A stretch of 64,000 nucleotides of DNA from contig JAFGHO010000093.1 in the NCBI GenBank assembly GCA_016930085.1, forward strand, positions 58,606 to 122,605. The letters run 5' to 3'. This DNA comes from Spirochaetales bacterium (lineage in GTDB: Bacteria; Spirochaetota; Spirochaetia; SZUA-6; JAFGRV01). Each line of letters opens with the position of its first letter. Within the stretch, counting starts at the first letter, position 1. The notes under the pieces were generated by a model. That model was not told the origin of the DNA, ran no database searches, and was given only the letters and a program-made list of their open reading frames with translations. Of this stretch, positions 53,999 to 63,947 are shown in pieces. Both the position numbers and the translations under genes were made by a program.

Positions 53999-54894
53999 TT
54001 TCCCCAGCCGTCACGGAATTCGATTGCATCTTTCAGATCGTCGTTCTCCGTTTTATCCCGCTTCTTGATCGCTTCGAGTTCCCTGATCGCCGTATCGATC
54101 AAGAATCGGGCTTCTTCCCTGTCCGTCATGTTTTTAAGCGAGCGGGTTCCCTCAAAATAGAAGTTTTTCTTCAATACATCCGATTCCTTTTCATAGTTAT
54201 TTTTCTTTTTTTCCCGGTTTTTATTCCGTTTGTCCGCACTCCAGTTTCTCTTGTATAAATGCTTCGCACATTTTATATAAAAACTCTGCTTTTTTTTCTT
54301 CTCCCTTCCCTCTGCAAGATCCTTCTCATGAAGAAAGACAGCCTTTCTTCCAAGCGATACGGCGTAGTCGGGATTTCCAAAAGAAATCGGCCAGCCCGGC
54401 AGTTCGTCATAGAGTTCTCCGAGTACGAAAAAGGAATCGGCGTGTTCGTCATCGATGGATATCGCCTTGACAAGGAGTTTTTTCATGGGATCCGCCTTGA
54501 AAAGGGAATCCATAATGCCCTTCACCTGTCCCCATCTGCCTATATTTGCCGACTTCCAGTAATAGGCGAAGTGGCTGTTCGGATCAGCTTCGATCGCTTT
54601 TTCCGCGTATTCTTCTCCCTTCTCGAAAAAGGCAAGAATATCCTTTTTATCTTCGCCCCTGTCTTCGGCGGCATCGCCAAGATAGAGAATGGCGCGCGAA
54701 AGCCGCCAGAAAATCTCCGCCTTTTCTTTATTCGTCGCCGCCTTGCCGATAACCATCGAAAGCAGATCGTATTCCTCCTGGTAGCGAAAAGAATCATGAA
54801 GCGCATCCCCCTCTTCAATTTCCTTCTGAACAGCGCCGCACACGGCTGAAGCCGCCAGTATCAGTATTAATCCCGATAAAACACTGAATTTCAT
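53995..54894 (-). CDS. secreted TPR-like protein
   Basis: A 299-residue protein with a signal peptide (MKFSVLSGLILILAASAVCG). GAAGGAGG before the ATG at 54894 fixes the start, 18 bases inside the longer frame. The mature part contains TPR-like helix pairs (FWRLSRAILYLGDAAED, GEEYAEKAIEADPNSHFAYY, SIDDEHADSFFVLGELYDEL), the pattern of periplasmic TatT/RMD-type proteins associated with transporters. The C-terminal third is very Lys-rich. It overlaps the GH3 gene as ATGA, so it may help handle or dock the sugar-hydrolysing partner; this is inferred. Confidence 0.8.
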   Translation of the reverse strand: MKFSVLSGLILILAASAVCGAVQKEIEEGDALHDSFRYQEEYDLLSMVIGKAATNKEKAEIFWRLSRAILYLGDAAEDRGEDKKDILAFFEKGEEYAEKAIEADPNSHFAYYWKSANIGRWGQVKGIMDSLFKADPMKKLLVKAISIDDEHADSFFVLGELYDELPGWPISFGNPDYAVSLGRKAVFLHEKDLAEGREKKKKQSFYIKCAKHLYKRNWSADKRNKNREKKKNNYEKESDVLKKNFYFEGTRSLKNMTDREEARFLIDTAIRELEAIKKRDKTENDDLKDAIEFRDGWGK

Positions 54895-55292
54895 GTAATA
54901 CCTCCTTCTCAATCTTTGATATTCCCGTTAGCTGAAGTAAAATAAACAGGAAACAAGGCCGGATCATCCGGATAGAACAAAACGGGACAGTCTGAGAAAA
55001 TATATTCCGTTCACCCCGGTCATATCGGCCGGCTTTCAATCAGCGAAAACCTTTATATTTTTTAATTATATGATTTTTGGACCCGCAAGCAAGGGTTTCA
55101 ATGAAAAGTGAAAAAAAAGGGGCGCCCGGAAAGCCGTTTTTCAGAAAAAAGGATCTCGTTTCGGCAGATATCACTGCCCCGAAGGCAGATATCACTGCCC
55201 CGCGGGCAGACATCACTGCCCGCGATCACCATAGACCGGATCTATTCCGATACCATTCGACTTTCCGGACACCACGGCCTGTCGTCCGGTTA
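54895..55292. other. intergenic region with tandem hairpin repeats
   Basis: No credible gene. The region contains the 21-bp tandem repeat at 55163-55224. A plus-strand open frame spans it and the enolase gene, but this is explained by the repeat length (7 codons) and antisense reading. Confidence 0.6.
55163..55224. repeat. three 21-bp tandem repeats with hairpins
   Basis: Three units, GGCAGATATCACTGCCCCGAA-like (55163-55183, 55184-55204, 55205-55224). Each holds an inverted repeat GGCAG...CTGCC with a 6-base loop. The third differs by a T to C change and lacks one C. It lies 70 bases past the enolase stop. Confidence 0.85.
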
Positions 55293-56606
<1,314 letters not shown>

Positions 56607-56649
56607 TTATTTTCTGTGATGCTGCATTTTATCTTAAAATACTCACTCG

Positions 56650-56678
56650 ATATTAAAGAAAGTTGCCGTTAAGATCAA
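56650..56678 (-). promoter_or_regulatory. candidate sigma70-type promoter of eno
   Basis: On the minus strand TTGATC and TAATAT with 17 bases between, about 60 bases before the eno start codon. Confidence 0.6.
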
Positions 56679-56688
56679 GCCTATAGCG

Positions 56689-57543
56689 TTATTTTTCGCC
56701 CGATACTATGACCTCTCCGGATTCACCTTCCACCCTCTTGCGGAGAATGATCCGCATCGCTTCGCAGAATCCCAAAGCCGATTCGTGTTCGGTTATATAT
56801 GCGGGCAGGTAGTGCAAATCCGGCAAAAACCGGGAGATATTGGCGACACCGATCGATGTCCGTATCTCTTTGAAAAGGGGCTCGTCATTCGGCGAATCCC
56901 CCGTATAGGCGATTGTTTCCCTGAGGCCTTCAATAGAGTCCCCTTCGGTATCCTGCAAAAAGCGTTTCACACAAGCCACCTTGTCGAATAAGCCGTACCA
57001 GCAATTGATATGGATACTCGAAATCTTGTACGCCGCCCCTTCTTCAGAAATCACGGAACAGATACCCTCGATTTCGTTTTTTGTGAGGGGGGGCACCACA
57101 TCCTCGCAAAAATCGATTGCCAGATCCGTCAAACGGTATTCCTGGTCGGCAGCTATCCGCGCCCGCGGAATTTCCCGCAATACACGGGAGCGTATGGCCT
57201 CGAGTTTTTCCCGTCCGGAAAGCCGTTCCTCTTCAGAAAGAAGATATACCCGCTTCATCTTTTTCTTCTTTCTGTCATAGGTAAAGTAGAAGGCCCCGTT
57301 TTCCCCGATAATCCCTTTCACGGGCCACATCCTCGCGATATGGTCGCACCACCCGGCGGGCCGTCCCGTGACCGGAACGACCCCGATCCCCGCCTCGTGC
57401 AGCACCCAGAGCATGCCGTAGGAGGCGGGGACGAGCAAACCGCGGTCGGTGATCGTATCGTCGATATCGGTAAAGAGATACCCGATATTCCTGCAAACGG
57501 AAGGTGGAATCGATTGTATTGGTTGGGGTACGCCGTTTTTCAT
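56689..57543 (-). CDS. HAD-IIB family sugar-phosphate phosphatase
   Basis: A 284-residue cytoplasmic HAD hydrolase. The nucleophile motif FTDIDDTITD is at about 24-33 (Asp26, Asp28), motif II VPVTGRPAGWC near 58, and motif IV AYTGDSPNDEPLF near 213. The cap is of the C2B type, as in sucrose-phosphate, trehalose-phosphate and mannosylglycerate phosphatases. Which sugar phosphate it takes cannot be told. There is no strong ribosome site. It stands alone upstream of the enolase promoter and is divergent from the orphan sensor gene. Confidence 0.85.
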   Translation of the reverse strand: MKNGVPQPIQSIPPSVCRNIGYLFTDIDDTITDRGLLVPASYGMLWVLHEAGIGVVPVTGRPAGWCDHIARMWPVKGIIGENGAFYFTYDRKKKKMKRVYLLSEEERLSGREKLEAIRSRVLREIPRARIAADQEYRLTDLAIDFCEDVVPPLTKNEIEGICSVISEEGAAYKISSIHINCWYGLFDKVACVKRFLQDTEGDSIEGLRETIAYTGDSPNDEPLFKEIRTSIGVANISRFLPDLHYLPAYITEHESALGFCEAMRIILRKRVEGESGEVIVSGEK

Positions 57544-57630
57544 GCTTCGATTGAGGCATGATACATCGACGGTGAAAATAATGCAACAGGAACATCGGTC
57601 GATCTCCGGTTTGTTCCAAATAAGGGCACC

Positions 57631-57659
57631 TCTAAAAACCTGCTGTGCAGGTTTTTAGA
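57631..57659. terminator. symmetrical 13-bp hairpin
   Basis: TCTAAAAACCTGC and its exact complement with a TGT loop. In both directions the GC core (CCTGC/GCAGG) is followed by five T. It lies upstream of two divergent genes, so it is not obviously a terminator for either. It could be an isolated copy of a mobile palindrome. Confidence 0.45.
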
Positions 57660-57720
57660 ATCGTCCATAAATATTTTACTCGCATTTTTCAGTATTTTGT
57701 ATATAATATACAATAGTATA

Positions 57721-58581
57721 ATGGATAAGTATCTGGATATTCGAACATTATCGATCATCACGGGAATCGTGGCGGTCAGCCTTTCGGTAACCATGTTCTA
57801 TCTTGTCATCATGCGAAAGGTGTATCCGGGGTTCGTCGAATGGACAATCGGTTCCTTTCTCAACAGCGCGGGGATGATTCTCCTGAGTATGCGCCACATT
57901 CTCCCCGATATCGTCACGGTTATCGTCGCGAACCTCTGCATCGCTTCATTTTTCCTTTTTGCTTCAAAAGGACTTCTCCGTTTTTCAATGAAGACACAGC
58001 GCCGATGGCTGGATGCGGCCATTCTCATTTTCATTACGGGAACGTTCTGGATCTATACATTCAACTCCCCGAATGTTACCATGAGGATCATCATTATCTC
58101 TCTGGCCATCTTTTTGGTCTGCCTGCGAAGCATTTACATAATTATATCGAAACTGCCGGCCGTTCTTCCAGGCAAACATTATTATCTTATTGTATCTTTC
58201 GGACTCATCGGGGGCTGGCACATCATACGGGCCGTTCTCACCCTCCTTATAGAAGGACAGATCACGGATTTCATGCAAGCCGGTTTTATTCAGCAACTCA
58301 GTTTTATCCTGATGATTTCAAGCATGATTTTCATTATCGTGTTTCTTATCATTACGAACTCACACCGGCTTGAAAGCGATTTATTGAACGCGCACGAGAA
58401 AATCAAGATATTGACCGGTCTTCTCCCCATTTGTTCATCCTGTAAAAAAATAAGGGATGAAAGCGGTGCGTGGAAACCGTTCGAAAACTACATATGCAGT
58501 CATTCCGAGGCCGACTTTACCCACAGCATCTGTCCCGAATGCAGGAAAAAACTCTATCCCGATATCGACGGGGATGAATGA
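57721..58581 (+). CDS. orphan membrane sensor with C-terminal Cys motif
   Basis: A 286-residue membrane protein with about seven hydrophobic helices in residues 10-225. A short cytoplasmic tail follows: CSSCKKIRDESGAWKPFENY then ICSHSEADFTHSICPECRKK, a CxxC...CxxC motif that I know from the C-termini of many bacterial PAS and response-regulator proteins and which probably binds zinc. No kinase, GGDEF or other output domain is present. The ATG at 57721 is chosen since the fold begins there; no ribosome site is visible, and an upstream ATG at 57697 adds 8 residues. Function unknown. Confidence 0.7.
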   Translation: MDKYLDIRTLSIITGIVAVSLSVTMFYLVIMRKVYPGFVEWTIGSFLNSAGMILLSMRHILPDIVTVIVANLCIASFFLFASKGLLRFSMKTQRRWLDAAILIFITGTFWIYTFNSPNVTMRIIIISLAIFLVCLRSIYIIISKLPAVLPGKHYYLIVSFGLIGGWHIIRAVLTLLIEGQITDFMQAGFIQQLSFILMISSMIFIIVFLIITNSHRLESDLLNAHEKIKILTGLLPICSSCKKIRDESGAWKPFENYICSHSEADFTHSICPECRKKLYPDIDGDE

Positions 58582-58748
58582 CGCAACCTCACGTTTCGGC
58601 AATCATCCGGCCCCTCCTTCCGTCATGAACAACCATCCGGGATAAAGCGGTACGGGCGAACAAACGATTCGATCGCAGAGAAGGTTCACTCCCTTGACGC
58701 AAAATCGCCTTCCCGCTACTATACACCTATTCTATAAAGGGAAACGGT

Positions 58749-59708
58749 ATGCACGAGGTACTCGAACAGATCAGGGGTTTCGGTCTGATCCCGATTGTCA
58801 CGATAAAAAATAAAGACGACGTACGTCCGCTTTTACGGGCGCTCATCGCGGCGGGTCTCGGGCTGATCGAAATCACCTTTCGTACGCCCCAGGCCGAAGA
58901 CGCGATCCGGATAGCCTGTGAAGAGTTTCCCGGGGTGCTGGTCGGCGCCGGAACCGTGCTGACGGCGGAACAAGTCGAAAAGGTAATCGCGGCCGGCGCG
59001 CGCTTTATCCTCACGCCGGGATATAATCCGGAGGTCGTCGCCTGTTGCCGGGAGGCTGGTATCCCCGTCGTTCCCGGCATCAATTCTCCCACACAGATCG
59101 ATCAGGCGTGTGCCGACGGGATTCGGGTGTTGAAGTTTTTTCCCGCAGAGGCCTCTGGCGGTGTCGAGCTTCTCAAATCAATGGCCGCCCCTTTTCCCGA
59201 TGTATTGTTCGTTCCGACCGGGGGCATCACCAATGCGAATCTTTCATCATATTTTTCATACGAGCGGGTGATCGCCTGCGGGGGAAGCTGGATCGCCCCC
59301 GAACGCCTTTTCGCTTCCGGCGGATCGGAGAAGATAACGGCGATCGTTCGAACGGCAATCCGCACAATGCTCGGGTGCAGGATTTCGTCCGTTCGCCTTG
59401 CCGGTACCGGCGGCGATACCGAAGCAGCGGCGGCAATATTCGATACCATCCTTCCCGTCGAAACGGCCGGCGGGACCGTGAGCCTGGACAATATCATCGG
59501 TATTGCCGGTCCTCATGAAAGCGCGGCGGACGACATTATCGTTTCCACCCGGAACCTGAAGCGGACCGCCTTTTATCTTGAAAAAAATGGGGTCGGGCTG
59601 GTTGAGGGCGGCGCATCACCGGATGACGGCCGGACCCGCGCCTTTACACTCAAAAAGAAATTCGCCGGCTTGAGCATCACGTTTCAAGAGGAAAACGCCC
59701 TGCCGTAA
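58749..59708 (+). CDS. eda: KDPG/KHG aldolase with a C-terminal extension
   Basis: A 319-residue protein. Residues 1-205 are the KDPG aldolase TIM barrel: IPIVTIK, IEITFRTP (Glu41, Arg45), GAGTVLT, TPGYNP and the Schiff-base Lys129 in VLKFFPAEA, then FVPTGGI. It cleaves 2-keto-3-deoxy-6-phosphogluconate to pyruvate and glyceraldehyde 3-phosphate (Entner-Doudoroff). Residues about 210-319 form an added domain whose DDIIVSTRNLKRTAFYLEKN resembles a glyoxalase/VOC repeat. Typical Eda is about 210 residues, so this is a fusion. No edd gene is nearby, so it may serve sugar-acid catabolism. AAAGGGAA precedes the ATG. Confidence 0.88.
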   Translation: MHEVLEQIRGFGLIPIVTIKNKDDVRPLLRALIAAGLGLIEITFRTPQAEDAIRIACEEFPGVLVGAGTVLTAEQVEKVIAAGARFILTPGYNPEVVACCREAGIPVVPGINSPTQIDQACADGIRVLKFFPAEASGGVELLKSMAAPFPDVLFVPTGGITNANLSSYFSYERVIACGGSWIAPERLFASGGSEKITAIVRTAIRTMLGCRISSVRLAGTGGDTEAAAAIFDTILPVETAGGTVSLDNIIGIAGPHESAADDIIVSTRNLKRTAFYLEKNGVGLVEGGASPDDGRTRAFTLKKKFAGLSITFQEENALP

Positions 59709-59719
59709 CGGGGATGGGA

Positions 59720-61048
59720 CTATCCCGTTTCATCCGGGATTCCTTCGAGGTCCACGCCGTTTCTCCGTATCAGTCGAACCCGTTCCATACGCCCGGGAAT
59801 CCGGTTTCCACCGCGGACCACGACAAGTCCGTCCACTTCCGGTGCCTGCATATACGAACGGCCGATCGCGAGATCTTCACCGGCAACGGGTTCTTCGATG
59901 AGGACCTCGACGCGCCTCCCGATACTTCGATCGAGCCACCGTTCCGTTATCGGTATCTGTCTCGATTCAATCTCCTTTTTTCTCTTCAAGGCGACGGATT
60001 TCTTTACCCGGGGCCGCATGCCGGCCGCTTTCGTCCCCTCTTCACGCGAATAGGTAAAACAGCCGAGCCAGTTGATTTCCGCGCGCGCCTGAAATTCGAG
60101 AAGTGAAGCGAAGTCTTCTTCGTTTTCCCCCGGAAAGCCTAGAAGAAACGTGGAGCGGACGACCGCGTCGGGAAGCGCCTTCCGTATCCTGTCGAGAAGC
60201 CGGAGATATCCCCCGCCGGTTCCCCGCCGCCCCATGGCGGTGAGTATCCTGCCCGACGCGTGCTGAAAAGGAATATCGAAATAGGGAAGGAACCTTGGAT
60301 CGTCCCGGATAATATCGAGGATGTCCATAGGAAAATTGTCGGGATGAATGTAAAGCAGCCGCAGCCGGAACTCATCCCTGATAGACGCGAGTGAACGAAG
60401 CAGCGCCGGAAGCTCCCGATGCCCCCGGTCACCTCCGAACGACCCGACGTCCTGGGCGATAACATTCACTTCGATAATGCCCCGCCGGATAAGCTGTTTC
60501 ACTTCATCCGTGACCTCCCCGACGTTCCTGCTTTCAAGACCGCCCCTGATGATCGGTATCGAACAATAGGAGCAGCAATTGTCGCACCCGTCGGCGATTT
60601 TGACATACGCGGAGCCGGGATATGAAAGAAATATCGTTCTGCCGGGGCGGGCCGGAACCGCCGATTCCCCGGGAGCGCGTACATCGGCCCTGACAATACC
60701 GGCTAAAAGCCCTGAGATGGCTTCAGGATTGCGGTTACCGCAGAAGGCGTCAATTTCAGGGAGTTCTTTTTGAAGGCTTTCCCTGTAGCGCTGCGTGAGA
60801 CAACCGGCCATGACGATAATCGCATCGGGATAGTTGATCCTTAACGCGATCGCGGTCTCGATCGATTCTTCCTTGGCTTCCCTGATAAAGCCGCAGGTGT
60901 TGACGATAATCACGCCGGCCCGGTCCGGATCCCGCACATATTCCCAGCCGCCTCCGGTTAGTGCGGCGATCATTACTTCCGAATCGACCTGGTTTTTCGC
61001 GCAACCGAGGCTTTCGATAAAGAAGGTTTTTTTTACTTTTTCAGACAA
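59720..61048 (-). CDS. rimO: ribosomal protein S12 methylthiotransferase
   Basis: A 442-residue radical SAM enzyme that methylthiolates the conserved Asp of ribosomal protein S12. The N-terminal UPF0004 domain has ESLGCAKNQVDSEVM and NTCGFI; the radical SAM cluster is CDNCCSYC; the C-terminus has a TRAM domain (GRRVEVLIEEP, GLVVVRG). No ATG lies near the family start. A TTG at 61048 is the best candidate, with GGGAAGA upstream; a TTG at 61081 is also possible. It overlaps the SAP-domain gene by 16 bases, so translation is coupled. Confidence 0.92.
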   Translation of the reverse strand: MSEKVKKTFFIESLGCAKNQVDSEVMIAALTGGGWEYVRDPDRAGVIIVNTCGFIREAKEESIETAIALRINYPDAIIVMAGCLTQRYRESLQKELPEIDAFCGNRNPEAISGLLAGIVRADVRAPGESAVPARPGRTIFLSYPGSAYVKIADGCDNCCSYCSIPIIRGGLESRNVGEVTDEVKQLIRRGIIEVNVIAQDVGSFGGDRGHRELPALLRSLASIRDEFRLRLLYIHPDNFPMDILDIIRDDPRFLPYFDIPFQHASGRILTAMGRRGTGGGYLRLLDRIRKALPDAVVRSTFLLGFPGENEEDFASLLEFQARAEINWLGCFTYSREEGTKAAGMRPRVKKSVALKRKKEIESRQIPITERWLDRSIGRRVEVLIEEPVAGEDLAIGRSYMQAPEVDGLVVVRGGNRIPGRMERVRLIRRNGVDLEGIPDETG

Positions 61049-61215
61049 TCTTCCCGCCAACAGCAATCCCAGCGGTCGCAATACCCGGATGCGGTACCGA
61101 AACAGGGATAATTACCCTCGTATATCTGAATGGTCCTTATGAGATCCTCTTTGCTGAGATCGGTCACTTTGATACCGAGTTCTTTCGCCTTTTTCTTTAT
61201 TTCGGTCAATGTCAT
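61033..61215 (-). CDS. small SAP-domain protein
   Basis: A 60-residue protein. The first 35 residues (MTLTEIKKKAKELGIKVTDL, SKEDLIRTIQ) form a SAP-like helix-turn-helix (Rho N-terminal type), usually nucleic-acid-binding. The rest has five cysteines in CFGTASGYCDRWDCCWREDC, probably a metal site. GAGAGGAG lies before the ATG at 61215. Its 3' end overlaps rimO by 16 bases. Similar small proteins occur in many deltaproteobacteria and spirochaetes; I know of no function. Confidence 0.85.
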   Translation of the reverse strand: MTLTEIKKKAKELGIKVTDLSKEDLIRTIQIYEGNYPCFGTASGYCDRWDCCWREDCLKK

Positions 61216-61468
61216 GAGCACTCCTCTCTCCTTCAATATAATAAAAAAAAAGATGAATGTAGCAAAAAATATCGGTTTTTTTTTACTTTTATAAACGGAA
61301 AAAAGAATTTTCCCGGCGTCAAGGCGTTTCCGCCGGGCCGGTCGGGGACACCCTTGCCTTTGTGACCCTTTTCTGTCATGATGGATTCATCGGATGATGC
61401 CGCTTCATACTGCCCGCGTATCGACCGGTGTTTCCGCCATTCACGCGGGCGTTACACGGAGGGATGAT

Positions 61469-62800
61469 ATGAGTCTGGCCCGGAAAGCCGGGAAAATATT
61501 CGACGATGCTCTTTCCGCCGCGCAGCCCGACCGCTGCATCGAAGAACATCTCACCCTCGATAAAGGAACCCTTCGATTAAAAGGAACGAAGACGTGCTTC
61601 GACCTCTCCTCATTCAGCCGTATTATCCTGGTCGGCGCCGGAAAGGCAACGATCGGGATGGCGGAAGCGGTACTCCGTCTTCTGGATGGAACCGCCGTAC
61701 CGCTCTGCGGCGTCATTTCGGTAACATACGGACAGGGGAAAAAACTCCCGCCGCTCGACGTACTGGAAGCCGGCCACCCCTGCCCCGATCCGGCCGGGCA
61801 CGAAGCGGCGAAGAAAATCCGCGCCCTTTTGAGCGGCGCGAAAAAAAACGAGCTGGTCGTCTCGCTCATTTCGGGCGGGGGTTCCGCCCTCCTTCCCCTT
61901 CCCGCCGGGGACATAAGCCTTGAAGAAAAATCACGGACAACGGAACTGCTTCTGGCAAGCGGTGCCGAGATCGATGAAATAAATACCGTACGCAAACACA
62001 TATCCCTCATCAAGGGAGGACAACTCGCTGAGGCAGCGTACCCCGCAGCCGTCTGCAATCTCCTCCTTTCCGATGTGCGGGGTAACAGACCGGATACGAT
62101 CGCTTCAGGACCGTTTGTCCCGGACGACACGACCTTTTCCGATGCCCGGAGCATTCTCGAAAAATTCGGCCTGATACGGAAGGTTCCCCGGACGGTTCTG
62201 TCGTATATCGAGGAGGGCCGTGCGGGGAAGCGGCCTGAAACACCGGGGACGGGACATCATGCTTTCAGCCGGGTTTTCACGAACGTCATCGGTTCGAACC
62301 TGATTATCCTGGAAGCGGCGAAAAAAAAGGCGGAAGCGCTCGGTTTTCACACCCTCATACTCACCTCATCGATAAGGGGCGAAGCAAGGGAACTCGGGCT
62401 TTTTCTTTCCGAAATCGCCCGCGAGATCCGCGAACACGGACGCCCCGTTCCCCCGCCCGCATGCATCCTTGCAGGCGGGGAGACGACGGTGACCCTGAAG
62501 GGAAACGGAAGGGGGGGGAGAAACCAGGAGTGCTGCCTTGCCGCCGTCAGCGGGATCGCGGGGCTCACCGATGTGCTTGTTTTCTGCGCGGGAACGGACG
62601 GCACGGACGGCCCCACCGGTGCGGCCGGCGCCTTCTGCACCGGAGAAACACTGGATGCGGGAAGGAAAACGGGAATCGAAGCAGAGGACTACCTGCGCAC
62701 CAATGATTCGTATAATTATTTCAGGCAGACGGGGAACCTCGTTGTCACCGGGCCGACGGGAACGAATTACATGGATATCTATATGGTGCTTGCCGGATGA
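61469..62800 (+). CDS. MOFRL-family glycerate 2-kinase
   Basis: A 443-residue cytoplasmic kinase turning D-glycerate into 2-phosphoglycerate (older annotations call the family hydroxypyruvate reductase). It shows the N-terminal nucleotide-binding GAGKATIGMAEAV, the catalytic block LISGGGSALLPLP, the IRKHISLIKGGQLAE-like segment, LSDVRGNRPDTIASGP, and the MOFRL C-terminus GGRNQECCLAA and GTDGTDGPTGAAGAF. GGAGGGA before the ATG at 61469 fixes the start over the earlier ATG at 61394. It fits with enolase and KDPG aldolase in sugar-acid use but is not in an operon with them. Confidence 0.92.
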   Translation: MSLARKAGKIFDDALSAAQPDRCIEEHLTLDKGTLRLKGTKTCFDLSSFSRIILVGAGKATIGMAEAVLRLLDGTAVPLCGVISVTYGQGKKLPPLDVLEAGHPCPDPAGHEAAKKIRALLSGAKKNELVVSLISGGGSALLPLPAGDISLEEKSRTTELLLASGAEIDEINTVRKHISLIKGGQLAEAAYPAAVCNLLLSDVRGNRPDTIASGPFVPDDTTFSDARSILEKFGLIRKVPRTVLSYIEEGRAGKRPETPGTGHHAFSRVFTNVIGSNLIILEAAKKKAEALGFHTLILTSSIRGEARELGLFLSEIAREIREHGRPVPPPACILAGGETTVTLKGNGRGGRNQECCLAAVSGIAGLTDVLVFCAGTDGTDGPTGAAGAFCTGETLDAGRKTGIEAEDYLRTNDSYNYFRQTGNLVVTGPTGTNYMDIYMVLAG

Positions 62801-62950
62801 AAAAAAGTCTTGCCACAGTATTCCCGCCGGTTTCACCCGGGGTCCCGGCATCAGCACTCATGCGGGCAAGCGAAGCGGCCTGTCTTTGGTTTTTATGGAA
62901 ACTACGGATGAACGCCGGATAGGCACAGATAGGGCCATAATTAAGTAATG

Positions 62951-62970
62951 GCTTTTATACGTATAAAAGC
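62951..62970. repeat. perfect 20-bp palindrome
   Basis: GCTTTTATACGTATAAAAGC is its own reverse complement. It could be a dimeric protein's site or a cruciform; no gene beside it tells which. Confidence 0.6.
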
Positions 62971-63004
62971 GGCGCCACAGAAAATACATTTTTCTTGTAG
63001 ACAA

Positions 63005-63035
63005 GAGATTGTGAACCCGGCGAGTTCACAATCTC
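63005..63035 (+). terminator. 12-bp hairpin downstream of the glycerate kinase gene
   Basis: GAGATTGTGAAC and its exact complement with a 7-base loop, about 200 bases after the stop codon. No T tract follows, so a terminator role is uncertain. Confidence 0.4.
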
Positions 63036-63122
63036 CCGGTATGGTTCTGCGTATTTTCTCCCCGGATTTGAAATAGTTTTTGACGGCATTGATATTGTAT
63101 TTTTTTTAAAACAAGTTATAAT

Positions 63123-63245
63123 GTGAAAAAGGTTTTTTTGAAGCTTTTTTTGCTGACAGGGCTTCCGGCAGCCTGTTTCGGCGGCGCCGGGGGCAGACCC
63201 GGGACGGATTCAGGGAACGGGGACGCACGATATAATCCCTTTTAA
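63123..63245 (+). CDS. possible small lipoprotein or remnant
   Basis: A 40-codon frame from GTG reads MKKVFLKLFLLTGLPAAC, a lipoprotein-type signal peptide, followed by 22 Gly-rich residues. No ribosome site is seen. It may be the leftover 5' end of a lipoprotein gene whose body was lost, or chance. Confidence 0.35.
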   Translation: MKKVFLKLFLLTGLPAACFGGAGGRPGTDSGNGDARYNPF

Positions 63246-63288
63246 AAAACAGGGTAATTGGGGTGAGGGGAGGTTTACGCGTTTGGAG

Positions 63289-63362
63289 ACACAGGGCACA
63301 CGGAGGAAGAGAATATGATTTATTGCTCTGTGTACTTTGCGGGCTCTGTGTGAAATTTAAAA
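63289..63362 (+). repeat. dispersed repeat, copy B1
   Basis: ACACAGGGCACACGGAGGAA, then an AT-rich stretch and CTTTGCGGGCTCTGTGTG. It is a diverged tandem neighbour of copy B2 and resembles the inverted copy at 23139-23218. Confidence 0.6.
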
Positions 63363-63375
63363 AAGAATATTGTTT

Positions 63376-63460
63376 CACACAGAGCGCACAGGGCACACAG
63401 AGGAAGAGAAGAATAATTCTTTTTCTGTGGGCTCCCGTGAGCTTTGTGAGGAATCTTAAA
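63376..63460 (+). repeat. dispersed repeat, copy B2
   Basis: CACACAGAGCGCACAGGGCA then CACAGAGGAAGAGAAGAATA and, after a short AT run, CTGTGGGCTCCCGTGAGCTT. It matches the minus-strand copy at 23139-23218 over about 60 bases with few changes. Confidence 0.65.
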
Positions 63461-63947
63461 GAAATAAGTATCGTTTCAAGCAAAAGTGACACGGAGGACG
63501 TAGAAAGACAGAAAGAATAATTTTGACAGGATTAACAGGCGGGATGTTGGGGTGACGGCGGACGGGAAACAGGAGAGTGGAATTTTTTTACAGTACTACA
63601 AAAGTGAGGACACGGCTAAGGAAGAAAATACTGTTTTGGCTGGACGGACGGCTATCAAACAGAGGTTATTGGCTTAGTTATCCCGTCTAGGAATTATTAC
63701 GCAATTTGGTTTATGGTAGAAAGTTTGATTTTTACCGCAAAAAGTGACATGATTTTCAGAAATTGACGGTTAACAGGTTAATTCCTTATATATATGGTAT
63801 TTTTTTTTGAGATTATTTTTGCATAAAGCAAGTATTGGTGAAATTCACGATAAGTCCTGGCAGAATATTATTTTTTTGCTTTTTTGAATTATCACGAAAT
63901 TCAGACAATAGGAGTTATGTGCAATTTGGGCGTACTCATATATTAAT

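Noticed and set aside
62797..62922. A short frame starting ATGA on the glycerate kinase stop
   Set aside because: The 41-residue product looks random and has no ribosome site of its own; the overlap is probably chance.
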